NCBI RefSeq assembly: GCF_028745505.1
Contig: NZ_JAQZZL010000001.1
Span: 930,001-994,000 of the forward strand
Direction: 5' to 3'
Origin: Lentisphaera marina
GTDB taxonomy: Bacteria > Verrucomicrobiota > Lentisphaeria > Lentisphaerales > Lentisphaeraceae
DNA length: 64,000 bases
In this document: piece after piece, positions 1 to 9,339 of the stretch
Position numbering within the stretch: the stretch's first letter is position 1
How the letters are laid out: the number at the start of each line of letters is the position of its first letter
The notes under the pieces: generated by a model
Told to the model about the DNA's origin: nothing
What the model saw: only the letters and a program-made list of their open reading frames with translations
The model's database searches: none
Translations under genes and position numbers: made by a program

Positions 1-852
1 GAAATCTTACCCGAGGTATTAGCTTCTAAAGATTGTTTTGGGTATGCGTGCACAGACGTTTTTGAGGAAGCCTCAGTTCCTATTCTTGGGGTAGCAGGTG
101 ATCAGCAAGCTGCTTTATATGGTCAAGCTTGTGATCATCCTGGTATGGTGAAAAATACCTACGGGACGGGCTGTTTCATGCTAATGAATACGGGCGCACA
201 GGCAATAGAGTCGCAGTCGGGACTATTAACAACTTTAGCATGTTCAAGTAAACAAGAACCACAATATGCGCTAGAAGGTTCTGTGTTTATTGCGGGGGCC
301 GCAGTGCAGTGGTTGCGAGATAATTTACAGATTATTGAGGAAGCAAAAGAGGTAGGTGATTTAGCAGAGCAAATCACCAGTAATGAAGGAGTTATTTTTG
401 TGCCCAGTTTTAGTGGTTTGGGCACACCTTATTGGAAGTCGCATGTCAAAGGTGCTTGCTTTGGTTTGACTCGATCAAGTGATAAACGTCATTTTGCGCG
501 CGGAGTTTTGGAAGCGGTAGCCTATCAGAGTCGAGATTTGTTGGAAGTTATGAAAAAAGATTGCGGAAGCCAAATTCATTCATTGCGGGTGGATGGAGGT
601 GCATGCGCGAGTCAGTTTTTGATGCAGTTTCAAGCGGATTTACTGGGGATGAATTTAGAATTGCCAAAATTCACTGAGAGTTCAGTTTTGGGTGCGGCAC
701 GTTTGGCTCTGGAAAGTTTAGAAAATAAAACTTTTGATTGTGAATCAAGGGATGAAAAGGTATTTACGCCCCATGCCTGCCCCTTGCAAATGAATGATAA
801 TTATAAATTGTGGCAGAAAGCCATAAATGCGGCTATCGCATTTAGCGAGTAA
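1..852 (+). CDS. glpK: Glycerol kinase, C-terminal part (cut by window edge)
   Basis: The frame is open from base 1 and encodes the C-terminal half of an FGGY-family sugar kinase. The window begins inside the gene. The first residues include a GDQQAALYGQ block, followed by KNTYGTGCF, both typical of glycerol kinase rather than xylulokinase or gluconokinase. Further on, FSGLGTPYW and a LRVDGGACAS block (adenosine and phosphate binding) fit the same family. The enzyme makes glycerol 3-phosphate from glycerol and ATP in the cytoplasm. The first internal ATG at 145 is not the true start, because homology runs upstream of it. The gene is followed by 117 bases without a clear terminator, so linkage to trhO is unresolved. 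Confidence 0.93.
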   Translation, partial: EILPEVLASKDCFGYACTDVFEEASVPILGVAGDQQAALYGQACDHPGMVKNTYGTGCFMLMNTGAQAIESQSGLLTTLACSSKQEPQYALEGSVFIAGAAVQWLRDNLQIIEEAKEVGDLAEQITSNEGVIFVPSFSGLGTPYWKSHVKGACFGLTRSSDKRHFARGVLEAVAYQSRDLLEVMKKDCGSQIHSLRVDGGACASQFLMQFQADLLGMNLELPKFTESSVLGAARLALESLENKTFDCESRDEKVFTPHACPLQMNDNYKLWQKAINAAIAFSE

Positions 853-969
853 TTAAGTCGGATTTGTCTATTTCATTTTTTAGTTTATAGTGCGAGCCTT
901 TTGACCAAGAGGTCTTTACATCACCAAAATGTCCCGAATTTACGATTCGGCTAACACAAGGAAATCAAC

Positions 970-1968
970 ATGTATACTGTATGTGCATTATATAAATTCG
1001 TGCGTCTAGAAAATTATCAAGAGATGCGTGAGCCACTCAACCAAGTTATGGAATCAAATGAAGTTCGTGGAACCCTACTTTTGGCTAATGAGGGCATAAA
1101 CGGAACAATTGCGGGCCCCGCAAAAGGTATTGAAGCCGTCTTAAACTATTTGAATAAAGATTGTGGCCTCGAGCCCATCGAATATAAGAATTCTTTTAGT
1201 GAGAAAGCTCCTTTTAAGCGCACCAAAGTAAAGCTAAAAAAAGAAATCGTCACTATGGGTGTTGAGGGTATTGATCCCTTGCAATCGGTAGGGACTTATG
1301 TTAAGCCAAGTGAGTGGAATGAATTAATTTCTGATCCAGAAGTCGTTCTAGTTGATACGCGCAATGATTATGAAGTTGGTATTGGGACCTTTCAAAATGC
1401 ACTTAATCCGAATACCGAGAGCTTTCGTGAGTTCCCCAAATATGTTAAAGAAAACTTAGACCCTGAGAAAAATAAGAAAGTCGCCATGTTTTGTACTGGT
1501 GGCATCCGCTGTGAAAAATCAACCGCGTACTTAAAAGAACAAGGTTTTGAAGAAGTGTATCACTTACAGGGCGGCATTCTTAAATATCTCGAAGAAGTGC
1601 CGAAAGAAGAAACTATGTGGGAAGGTGAATGCTTTGTATTTGATGACCGTGTTGCGGTTAATCACGATTTAGACAAAGGTCAATATGATATGTGTCATGC
1701 CTGTCGTTTCCCGATTACTAAAGAAGATCAAGAACATGCACTTTTTGAAATTGGGGTGAGTTGTCCTCATTGTCACGCTAAGACTTCCGAGGCGGAGAAA
1801 TCTCGTTTCCGCGAACGTCAACATCAGATGCAACTTGCTGAGAAACGTGGGGAAGATCATATTGGTTCCGATGCCATTCGTTCTGCACAAGCACGACAAC
1901 AAGCTAAGGCGGAAAAAAAGCGATATGACCGAGAACAAAAGTTGCGTCAAGCGCAAAAGAAGTCCTAA
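970..1968 (+). CDS. trhO: tRNA uridine(34) hydroxylase, rhodanese type (TrhO/YceA)
   Basis: This 332-residue protein has the layout of TrhO (YceA): an acylphosphatase-like N-terminal domain (about 1-95), a rhodanese domain (about 110-215), and a Cys-rich C-terminal tail. The putative catalytic cysteine is C175 in [10 protein letters not shown], followed by the family's second conserved cysteine C181. The tail carries CHAC and CPHC pairs and a charged helix. TrhO makes 5-hydroxyuridine at wobble position 34 of some tRNAs in an oxygen-dependent reaction. The start has an AAGGA site 8 bases upstream. The gene ends on the base where the next gene (TrhP-like) begins, so the two are probably translationally coupled; TrhP is the alternative enzyme for the same modification. 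Confidence 0.9.
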   Translation: MYTVCALYKFVRLENYQEMREPLNQVMESNEVRGTLLLANEGINGTIAGPAKGIEAVLNYLNKDCGLEPIEYKNSFSEKAPFKRTKVKLKKEIVTMGVEGIDPLQSVGTYVKPSEWNELISDPEVVLVDTRNDYEVGIGTFQNALNPNTESFREFPKYVKENLDPEKNKKVAMFCTGGIRCEKSTAYLKEQGFEEVYHLQGGILKYLEEVPKEETMWEGECFVFDDRVAVNHDLDKGQYDMCHACRFPITKEDQEHALFEIGVSCPHCHAKTSEAEKSRFRERQHQMQLAEKRGEDHIGSDAIRSAQARQQAKAEKKRYDREQKLRQAQKKS

Positions 1969-3224
1969 TGAAATTTCATAATGTCGAGCTCTTAGCTCCT
2001 GCGGGTTGTTACGCTTCCTTAAATGCGGCAGTTCAAAATGGTGCAGATGCGGTATATTTTGGTTTAGCACAACTCAATATGCGAGCACGTGCAAGACGCT
2101 CCTTTCATACAGAAGATTTACCTGAGATCATTCGCATTTGTCAAGAAGCTGGAGTTAAATCCTATTTAACGCTTAATACATTGCTCTATGAGCATGATTT
2201 AAAACTCTGTCGCAAAATGTTAGAGACTGCGAAAGCTGAAGGTGTGAGTGGGGTTATTTTATCCGATATGGCAGCGGTGCAAATGGCCAATGAATTAGAT
2301 ATAGAAGTTCACTTATCAACGCAGTTATCTATCTCGAATTATGAATCACTTAAGTTTTACGCACCCTATTGTGATCGAGTTGTTTTAGCCCGCGAGCTAA
2401 ATTTAACGATGATTTCTAGCATATATGAAAAGATTCAACGAGAAACTTTACTCGGACGCAATGGCAAAGAAATGGAAATAGAAGCTTTCGCTCATGGAGC
2501 TTTATGCATTGCGGTTTCAGGTCGTTGCGGCATGTCACTCTACACGTCAAATGCATCAGCTAATCGTGGTGCCTGTGAGCAGAATTGTCGCAAAGAATAC
2601 ACTGTCACGGATTCTGAGGGGAAACAACTTAAAGTTGATAATAATTTTATTATGTCGCCGAACGATATTAATACGATCGATTTTGTGGATCAGTTGCTTG
2701 AGAGTGGCGTTCGCGTCTTTAAAATTGAAGGTCGCGGTCGTTCTCCAGAGTACGTGGCGACAGTTATTAAAGCCTATCGTGCAGCAATTGACGCAGTTCA
2801 AGATGGGACTTATGGAGCAGAATTTGTCAAAAATCTGATGCCTGAATTAGAGAAAGTTTATAACCGTGGTTTTTCATCGGGCTATTACTTAGGTCGTGAA
2901 CAGGGGTGGGCGGAAGCTGATGGTAATAAGTCTCCCTATCGTAAAGTTTATATAGGACCAATAAAGCATTACTTTTCAAAGGCAGGAATTGCTGAAGTGG
3001 AGAGCTGTGCAGGAAGCTTAAGAGTGGGCGACGAATATGTAGTTGTCGGTAAAACCACGGGAGCGGTTCAGGGCGTGATTAGTGAAATGCGTTCTTCGCA
3101 AAATGGTGAGATGGTGGCTACTGAAAGTGTTGTGAAAGGTGAGCTTTTTACTTTCCCTAACACAGAAAAGATTCGCCCGAGCGATAAACTTTATAAACTG
3201 GAAAAAATTGATGCCAAAGCTTAA
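1968..3224 (+). CDS. trhP: Peptidase U32-family protein, probable TrhP (tRNA hydroxylation)
   Basis: The 418-residue protein starts with the [11 protein letters not shown] motif of the U32 family and contains the family signature around residues 172-190 (EAFAHGALC, then SGRCGMS). Cysteines C180, C187, C203 and C207 are the likely iron-sulfur ligands. The length is near E. coli YegQ (TrhP) and well below RlhA, the rRNA-modifying paralogue of about 650 residues. TrhP makes 5-hydroxyuridine at tRNA position 34 using prephenate, independently of oxygen. It directly follows trhO and overlaps a small ferredoxin gene, which supports a role in redox RNA modification rather than proteolysis. A bona fide collagenase-like protease remains possible but less likely. 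Confidence 0.8.
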   Translation: MKFHNVELLAPAGCYASLNAAVQNGADAVYFGLAQLNMRARARRSFHTEDLPEIIRICQEAGVKSYLTLNTLLYEHDLKLCRKMLETAKAEGVSGVILSDMAAVQMANELDIEVHLSTQLSISNYESLKFYAPYCDRVVLARELNLTMISSIYEKIQRETLLGRNGKEMEIEAFAHGALCIAVSGRCGMSLYTSNASANRGACEQNCRKEYTVTDSEGKQLKVDNNFIMSPNDINTIDFVDQLLESGVRVFKIEGRGRSPEYVATVIKAYRAAIDAVQDGTYGAEFVKNLMPELEKVYNRGFSSGYYLGREQGWAEADGNKSPYRKVYIGPIKHYFSKAGIAEVESCAGSLRVGDEYVVVGKTTGAVQGVISEMRSSQNGEMVATESVVKGELFTFPNTEKIRPSDKLYKLEKIDAKA

Positions 3225-3429
3225 GCATAAACGTCAAGAGTGTATTGGTTGCTGTCTCTGTGCGGAGACCGCCCCCACTTATTTTTATATGGATGATGAA
3301 GGTTTAGCTCAGTTACATGACTTTCGTCAAGAGGGTGTTTTTCAGGTAGTTGAAGCTTTTGAAATGGACAGGTCTGAGCTCGAAGAAGCTGTTCGAGGGT
3401 GTCCCGTCAATATTATTTCTCTTACCTAA
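3211..3429 (+). CDS. Small single-cluster ferredoxin
   Basis: This 72-residue protein has C11-x2-C14-x2-C17 and a distant C64 followed by proline, the ligand set of one [4Fe-4S] cluster. An extra C15 lies inside the first group. The [11 protein letters not shown] segment after the third cysteine is typical of bacterial mono-cluster ferredoxins. I chose the ATG at 3211, just before the family-like sequence; a longer frame from 3139 would overlap the upstream gene more and adds no recognisable sequence. It overlaps the TrhP-like gene by 14 bases, so coexpression is very likely. I infer that it may supply electrons to the iron-sulfur hydroxylation enzyme. Confidence 0.85.
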   Translation: MPKLKHKRQECIGCCLCAETAPTYFYMDDEGLAQLHDFRQEGVFQVVEAFEMDRSELEEAVRGCPVNIISLT

Positions 3430-4217
3430 ATCGCAAGATTGATAAAAACTTTGTAGAGGTCGAAGCCATCACCAAATTGGTAGCCAAAGCCAACACGACC
3501 TACTTCAAGAAATTTGAACTTCCATTTTTCTTTGAGTTTAAACGATAGGCCTCCTTCATAGGTTTGTCGCACATCTACATCTTTTTCCGGATCGTCTGCT
3601 TCTAGGGAGAAATTGTCAAAGTAAACACGAGTCATAGCATAGGTGGCTAAGTTGAAGTCATAGTCAAAGAAGCTGCCTTCAAGGGGAGTTTCAAGGTCAA
3701 TACCAGTTTGCCAAAAAGTAAGTGTGGACTCGGCGTTATCATCCTCCGAACGGGCTTTCGCGTAAGTAAGACGATTAACCCACCAATGCTGTAGTTGATC
3801 ACCAAATTGATATTTAAATGCTGAACCAATAGCCGTTACAAGCGTATTTTCACTATTATCAAAATCATGGGCATAACCTAAGTCGAAGAAGGGTTCGACG
3901 CTAAAGCGTTCATTGACTCGGTGACGGTATTCAATACCAGGTATAAAACTACCTACATTAATTGAATCGGGAGCCTCCCCATCGGTGGCACTCCAATTGT
4001 AAATACCAATGTTTACTGGCAGTCTTAAACGCAAGCCTTCTCCATCTTCTTGAAATTTATATGCAAAAGGGAGCCGCATAAGAAAAGCTTGCTCTCCAGA
4101 GACTTCATAAACACCGCTACCTAAGTAATTGCCAAAGGCATAGTGAACTGCAGGTGGGAAGTCAGCAGAAAGTGAGTTCGAAAAAAACAGAAAAATGATT
4201 ACGAGAATTTTTTTCAT
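3426..4217 (-). CDS. Probable outer-membrane beta-barrel protein
   Basis: The 263-residue product begins with a clear signal peptide (MKKILVIIFLFF, cleavage likely after SLSA). The rest is a series of short amphipathic strands with alternating aromatic residues and polar turns (for example EPFFDLGYAHDF, FDYDFNLATYAMTRVYF), as in an outer-membrane barrel of about 10-12 strands. The last strand ends FINLAI, hydrophobic but without a terminal phenylalanine. The start has AAAGGA 5 bases upstream. Its 3' end overlaps the 3' end of the ferredoxin gene by 4 bases in a convergent arrangement. No specific substrate can be named. Confidence 0.75.
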   Translation of the reverse strand: MKKILVIIFLFFSNSLSADFPPAVHYAFGNYLGSGVYEVSGEQAFLMRLPFAYKFQEDGEGLRLRLPVNIGIYNWSATDGEAPDSINVGSFIPGIEYRHRVNERFSVEPFFDLGYAHDFDNSENTLVTAIGSAFKYQFGDQLQHWWVNRLTYAKARSEDDNAESTLTFWQTGIDLETPLEGSFFDYDFNLATYAMTRVYFDNFSLEADDPEKDVDVRQTYEGGLSFKLKEKWKFKFLEVGRVGFGYQFGDGFDLYKVFINLAI

Positions 4218-4322
4218 GTTTTCCTTTCGATTTATTCAACTTAAGTCAATCTTATGACTAAGAAAAACTATGCAAGATGAAAGCTCAGAAGTACAGGGGT
4301 ATTATTTTAATAAAGTGTGTTT

Positions 4323-4790
4323 TTAAGCTATGATTTTATCGCAAGCTTTACCTTCTATAAACAAAGTTGAATAATTACAGAAGGCGTAAGTTTCGCTTAA
4401 AACACAGCGCTCGGGATCATTTTCATCCAAAAGGTAGATGCCACTAAGCCACTCTTTATCTTGACGAAAATCATGTATTTCTTCAATTCCTGCATAGAAA
4501 CTATAGAGTTTAATGTTGTTCACCCATTGAATATCAAAAATACAGCTCTCTTCAATATAATCCTTGATTTGTTTTTTGATTTCTAGTGCTTTGAGTAACA
4601 GTGTTTGATTGGGGGCTTGCGCATCTCCTGCAATCCAGATATCCATGATTTTACTTAATTTTGAATTTTCTAAACTGTGAGTATGAAGTCGACAGTGCCA
4701 GGCATTCTTTGGTTGATTGGGGAAATAATCAGGAAAAGCTTTGCAGGGTTCATAAGTAAAATGGAAGTTTTGGATACTGTAGTGATGCAT
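4323..4790 (-). CDS. Hypothetical protein, 155 aa
   Basis: I do not recognise this protein. It is soluble, with no signal peptide or membrane segment, and rich in aromatic residues and histidine (MHHYSIQNFHF, WHCRLHTHSLE). It could be a small globular enzyme or a binding protein. I chose the ATG at 4790 because GGAG lies 6 bases upstream of it; the alternative ATG at 4817 has a poorer site. It stands alone between a barrel-protein gene and the large cytochrome gene, all on the minus strand, with 105 and 176 bases of spacing. Confidence 0.6.
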   Translation of the reverse strand: MHHYSIQNFHFTYEPCKAFPDYFPNQPKNAWHCRLHTHSLENSKLSKIMDIWIAGDAQAPNQTLLLKALEIKKQIKDYIEESCIFDIQWVNNIKLYSFYAGIEEIHDFRQDKEWLSGIYLLDENDPERCVLSETYAFCNYSTLFIEGKACDKIIA

Positions 4791-4918
4791 AAAAGGCTCC
4801 GATAAGTTAATTGGCATGCCTTAATTTTATGGCTCCGCATCTATTAGTTCTAAAGATAAAATAGATCTCATTCATTGATTTTATCAATAGTCTTATTTGA
4901 ATAGTTTATCTTATGATC

Positions 4919-4951
4919 AAATGCTTAGCTTTAGTTATAGACTAAGCATTT
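4919..4951 (-). terminator. Weak stem-loop after the cytochrome gene
   Basis: Ten-base arms (AAATGCTTAG and CTAAGCATTT) flank a 13-base loop just past the stop of the 1092-aa gene. There is no U-tract on the minus transcript, so this may be a 3'-end stabilising hairpin rather than an intrinsic terminator. Confidence 0.4.
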
Positions 4952-4966
4952 AGTTTCACACAGGGA

Positions 4967-7900
4967 TTAATGTCCAGATTTCTTTCTTGCTTTTTTGTCT
5001 TTTAGAGATTCGAGATAAGCAATTAAGTCACGAAGGTCATGCAGTTGTAAAGCCCGGGCAATGGGTGGCATTCCAGAACTGGGACCTTGCTTGCTTACGA
5101 CATTAGTCTTCAATATTTTAACAGTTTTTGTAGCTGTTTTGATTTCATAGTGATCTACTGTCTCTTTTTGAAGTATGCCTGCGGTTGATTTGCCATCTTT
5201 AGTTGAGACGATGAAAGTACCAAAGCCCGGAGCAATTAATTTATTGGGGTGAATGAGTGATTCCATGATGGTGTGTGGATTTTGACGAGTTCCGATACCG
5301 TCAAGTGCAGGTCCTTGAACGCCTCCTTTTCTATCGATTTGATGGCATTGTAGGCATGCTCCTTGACCTTCAAATATGATTTTGCCAGCTTCAATATCTC
5401 CTCCTGTAGTGGTGAATTGATATGAATTGTCAGGCTTAGAATCAAACTGGGCGATAATGCTGCTAGCTTTAGGGGTGTTGAGTGATTTTAAAGCTAGATA
5501 GAGTTCAAGTTGAGCTTCTTTGGGTATGAGTGCATCTTTTTGGTTCCATAGCTTAATTAAGCGTATTTGTAGGCCTGTGTTGCCTTTGAGACCCTTGATG
5601 ATGGCTCGTGCTTGGGGGACCTGTTTTAGATTTAAATATTTTGATTCGAGCTGTGCGTAGTTGGCTAATTTATATTCATAGGTCAGTTCGATGAGCCTTG
5701 CTTGCACGAGATCATCTTTTTCTGATAAAATCATAGCTGGGATCTCTTTAAGGTAGTTGGAGTCCTGAGCGATAAGTGTATTTAAAGATGAAATACGTAT
5801 GTTTGCAGGAGCTTTTGAATTTTTGATTTGAGCTAAGAGTGTTTTGCTTGAAAGAGGTAATTTGATATCTTCAGCTAGTTTCAGTCCCATTTCCAATAGA
5901 TGTCCATTAGCACTTTCTAGGAGCTGTGTCAGACCTGGACTAATGGCAGAGTTTATATCAATCACACGATTTTTAGTTGGACGGTATGTAGAGAATACTG
6001 GGTCATTTTCAGGTGGTTTAGACCACCTCTTAAGTGAGCGTAAGGCAAATTCTCGCACTTGTTTTTCAGCATGAGTATTATTAGCGATGTTGATGGTGTT
6101 TACGGCATTTTGTTTTTCTCCAATCCACATATTTGAAAGTAAAATTCGTCTTTGTAGTGGAAGTGAGTAGTTAGATATCTGGGAGCTTTCGGCAGCTATA
6201 GAAGGCATTGCAGCCATAATTTGTTTATCGTATATGGCGCGAATTGCTTCTTCTTTGACGAGCTGATTTTTATCCTGAACAAAACTTTGTAGGTGAGTAG
6301 ATTCTAGTTCTCGTAAAATAAGTACAGCAATTAGTCGCAGTTCATTTTTTTCGGATTTCACCTGCTTAATAGCACCGGCTTCATCATTCAGTCTTGCTAA
6401 GGCTCGTACACCCACATGACGAATTATGTGCTCTTTTCCATTATTCATTTCTAAACATTTCCACAGAGCATTAATTGCTTGTGATGAGCCCACTTTTCCA
6501 AGCGCAATGATTGCGGTTAGCTGAACGCGAGGAGATTTATCTTGGAGTGCATTAATGAGGATATTTTCATTCTCTGAAGAAGGCTTGAAGTCACCTAAGC
6601 TGCGACAGACATGTTGGCGAATAATATAGTCGGAGTCATTAGCGAAGCTAGAAATGAATTTTGCGGTGTTCGCAATTTGATTACGTTGAAGCTGACTTAA
6701 ACCCCATAGAGCATGAAGGCGTTCAACAGTACTTGTGCCTTTGGCTAGAGCGTTTTCTAAAGTAGAAACATTTTTTCTTTTAACCAGTTCGAATTGTGCA
6801 TATTTACGTACGCGCATGTCGGGGTGATTGAGAAGTTTTTCTGGTTTGTCGACTTTATCGAATCCTTCTGCAAATAATTGTTGAGTTTGTTTAACCGAGG
6901 CTTTAGAACTACCCTCAGGATGTTCAATATACTGGATACTACCACGATCATTAACGGACCACCCACCACCGAAATCAGCTATATAAATTTTTCCATTGAA
7001 GCCTAAATTCACATCTGATGCCACGACTTGTGATACGGCGGGATCAGAGGATAGGGTTTTGAATGAAGCTCCGTTTTCCGCAAATTGAAAGCGCAAGATG
7101 TTTGAACGCGACGTACTAGCACGGAAGTTAGAAACGAGGAAACTATTTCTCCATTCTTCCGGGATTGCTTCGCCAGTTAAGTAGGTGATTCCAGAAGGGC
7201 CACTGCTAAAGTTGCTAATGGGTGGAAGGTACCATAGGGGTTGTTTGGCTTGTTGGGGTTTAAACATTTGATCTTCGATCCATGGGGAGCGGCCATTGAA
7301 TTCAGCATGATCCAGGCGAGCGCGATATTGATGGAGGCCTTGGTGTTCCATATACCAGCCAGAATCTCCACTTTCCACTGCATAGACGGCGCGTGCACTA
7401 TCGCCAATATCGCCAGTATTATCAAAAGTAAAAAGGTTGCCATGTTCATCAAAAGCTATCTCTTGCGGATTTCTGAGGCCGTAGTGAAAAACTTCTAATT
7501 GGGTGCCATCAGTATTGCAACGAAAAATAGCGCCACGACCAGGAGCAGCAAAATTAACACCTTCCTTTGAGGTGACGTTGTAGCCACGGTCGCCAATCGA
7601 CCAGTACAATCGACCATCGGGCCCCATGATGACACCATGCATGTCGTGACCCATCATACTGAGACGCGGACCAAAGCCAGTTAGTAAGATCTCAGATTTG
7701 TCAGCAATTCCATCACCATTAGTGTCGGTAAATTTCCATAGGTTGGGGATGCAAGTTAAGTAGATAGATTTATCATGTTCAATCGCAGTAAAAGCAACTC
7801 CGTCTGCAGTGTTGCCCATCATTCCATCTGCAAATAGTTTGCGAGTATCAAAAACTCCATCACCATTGCTATCTGTGATCTTTGCGATCCGTTCACTATT

Positions 7901-8245
7901 GCGAGTAAAGTAAGCCTTTCCAGTTTTCGGATCTTGCTCTTGCATTTTGATACGTTCTTCAACAGTCTGGTTTTTGAAATCTTGTTGAGTAAATTGTTTC
8001 GCACCACGTATATCGAGGATTTGACCATGTTTTTGACGGGGGGACTCGACAATGTAAAGGCTGCCATCGTGACCAATGCCAAAGCTAGTCATGTATTCAA
8101 TGCTTGGGTATTGAGCAATTTTCCCCGAGTTTGAGAATTTAGGGTTGTGAATTTTTCCAGTGAAATCTTGAACTTGAGGATTAGCGTAAAGTGGTGACAG
8201 CGCGGTGATTGAGCCAAAAACGACAAGTGCGAATGCTTTGATCAT
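4967..8245 (-). CDS. PVC-type heme-binding CxxCH protein with beta-propeller and HEAT repeats
   Basis: The 1092-residue exported protein has a signal peptide (MIKAFALVVFGSITALSPLYA). An N-terminal propeller-like dehydrogenase domain (about 30-440) resembles the 'membrane-bound dehydrogenase' domain abundant in Planctomycetes, Verrucomicrobia and Lentisphaerae. It contains two DxNGDGxxD calcium-loop motifs. Helical HEAT-like repeats fill about 460-930. A C-terminal cytochrome c domain carries CLQCH near residue 963, with a distal GMPP that could supply the methionine ligand. Such proteins are periplasmic and thought to oxidise sugars or related substrates, but the substrate is unknown. AAGGA lies 8 bases before the start. 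No partner gene is adjacent, so it is probably transcribed alone. Confidence 0.88.
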   Translation of the reverse strand: MIKAFALVVFGSITALSPLYANPQVQDFTGKIHNPKFSNSGKIAQYPSIEYMTSFGIGHDGSLYIVESPRQKHGQILDIRGAKQFTQQDFKNQTVEERIKMQEQDPKTGKAYFTRNSERIAKITDSNGDGVFDTRKLFADGMMGNTADGVAFTAIEHDKSIYLTCIPNLWKFTDTNGDGIADKSEILLTGFGPRLSMMGHDMHGVIMGPDGRLYWSIGDRGYNVTSKEGVNFAAPGRGAIFRCNTDGTQLEVFHYGLRNPQEIAFDEHGNLFTFDNTGDIGDSARAVYAVESGDSGWYMEHQGLHQYRARLDHAEFNGRSPWIEDQMFKPQQAKQPLWYLPPISNFSSGPSGITYLTGEAIPEEWRNSFLVSNFRASTSRSNILRFQFAENGASFKTLSSDPAVSQVVASDVNLGFNGKIYIADFGGGWSVNDRGSIQYIEHPEGSSKASVKQTQQLFAEGFDKVDKPEKLLNHPDMRVRKYAQFELVKRKNVSTLENALAKGTSTVERLHALWGLSQLQRNQIANTAKFISSFANDSDYIIRQHVCRSLGDFKPSSENENILINALQDKSPRVQLTAIIALGKVGSSQAINALWKCLEMNNGKEHIIRHVGVRALARLNDEAGAIKQVKSEKNELRLIAVLILRELESTHLQSFVQDKNQLVKEEAIRAIYDKQIMAAMPSIAAESSQISNYSLPLQRRILLSNMWIGEKQNAVNTINIANNTHAEKQVREFALRSLKRWSKPPENDPVFSTYRPTKNRVIDINSAISPGLTQLLESANGHLLEMGLKLAEDIKLPLSSKTLLAQIKNSKAPANIRISSLNTLIAQDSNYLKEIPAMILSEKDDLVQARLIELTYEYKLANYAQLESKYLNLKQVPQARAIIKGLKGNTGLQIRLIKLWNQKDALIPKEAQLELYLALKSLNTPKASSIIAQFDSKPDNSYQFTTTGGDIEAGKIIFEGQGACLQCHQIDRKGGVQGPALDGIGTRQNPHTIMESLIHPNKLIAPGFGTFIVSTKDGKSTAGILQKETVDHYEIKTATKTVKILKTNVVSKQGPSSGMPPIARALQLHDLRDLIAYLESLKDKKARKKSGH

Positions 8246-8401
8246 AGTTGTTATCCTTTGTGTGATTGTTGTCTAAACTACAAAGGTATACGTAAAAGCG
8301 AGTATGTTTTTTGACAATCTTTTCATTTTTCAACAAGGGGAATACAAGTATTTGTCGCTTTGATACAAATCGAAATTTATTTAAGTGAGTTTATAGACAT
8401 A

Positions 8402-8430
8402 AAAAATGCGAGAACAAGTCTCGCATTTTT
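8402..8430 (-). terminator. Intrinsic terminator after hslO
   Basis: A perfect 12-base stem (AAAAATGCGAGA with TCTCGCATTTTT, loop ACAAG) lies just past the hslO stop, with a T-run on the minus transcript. Confidence 0.85.
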
Positions 8431-8448
8431 AAAGAACTGAAATGGATG

Positions 8449-9339
8449 TCAGGCTTTTTCGTCAATAAGTCTTTGCAGGTCATTATGATCAAAGGTGTAG
8501 CGACTTGAACAGAAGTGGCAGCTTACGGCTATTTCTTCTTTCTTATCTCTAGACTCAATGAGCTCATCCTTATTTAAAGTACGCAAAGCAGAAAAAGTCT
8601 TTTCTTTACTGCAGTTACACTGAAAAATAGGGTTTGGGCAAGAATGTATGGAATACTCTTGTTGCTCTTCACCTTCGTCAAAGAGTAATTGAATAAGTTT
8701 TTCAACATGGTTATCCAGTTCGGGGGCCGTGTCGAGTAAGGCTCTAAATTCTGGTGAGCGCATGCGTTGGCGCGCGCGATCGAGTTTTTCTAGATCACAA
8801 CCAGGAAGAGCCTGAATCATGAAGCCTTGGCATAAACTTACAGGATTTTCTGGGTTAGGACGAAAATTCGTAGCGATAACGAGCTCAGTTTCAACTTGTT
8901 CAGAAGTGGAAAAGAAAAAGCCGAGATCATCACTTAGTTCTAGTAATTGTGCTTCAGTAGTTGAGGAACTGATGAGCATTTTTTCTGATGAACGAACTAC
9001 GGAAATTTGACCATTTTCACCATAGGACTCACCCATACTTGTGGTGTGTACAGCTAGGTTGGTGTCACTGATTAGGCCACGTACGTCTGAGTTTGCTCCT
9101 ACATCAACAACAACTTTACCTATGGGGCCATCGTACTGCCAACTTATGGTAAAGCGATGGTCATCTTGAAGTAGAGGGGATATGAGTAGTCCAGTGCCGA
9201 GGGCACGGCACAACAATAAGCCGGAAACAGGATCACAGTTATGTTTAATGATTCCTGTTTCTACAGCTTCGGAGGCATGAACGACACTGAATCGTGCGTT
9301 CAAGCCCTCAATAATGCCTCTGTAGAGGAAGTCGTTCAT
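8449..9339 (-). CDS. hslO: Redox-regulated chaperone Hsp33
   Basis: The 296-residue protein matches Hsp33 across its length (FLYRGIIEGLNARFSVVHASEAV at the start exceeds no usual family boundary). The zinc redox switch is complete: C241-x-C243 and C274-x2-C277, with 30 residues between the pairs. Oxidation of these cysteines releases zinc and activates holdase activity in the cytoplasm. Its ATG directly abuts the stop codon of the upstream aminotransferase and has no strong ribosome site of its own, so translational coupling is likely. A clear terminator follows. Confidence 0.95.
   Translation of the reverse strand: MNDFLYRGIIEGLNARFSVVHASEAVETGIIKHNCDPVSGLLLCRALGTGLLISPLLQDDHRFTISWQYDGPIGKVVVDVGANSDVRGLISDTNLAVHTTSMGESYGENGQISVVRSSEKMLISSSTTEAQLLELSDDLGFFFSTSEQVETELVIATNFRPNPENPVSLCQGFMIQALPGCDLEKLDRARQRMRSPEFRALLDTAPELDNHVEKLIQLLFDEGEEQQEYSIHSCPNPIFQCNCSKEKTFSALRTLNKDELIESRDKKEEIAVSCHFCSSRYTFDHNDLQRLIDEKA

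Noticed and set aside
8246-8401. A promoter for the PVC cytochrome gene
   Set aside because: Several TTGAAA/TTGTCA-like boxes exist, but none has a convincing -10 at proper spacing, so no promoter is called.
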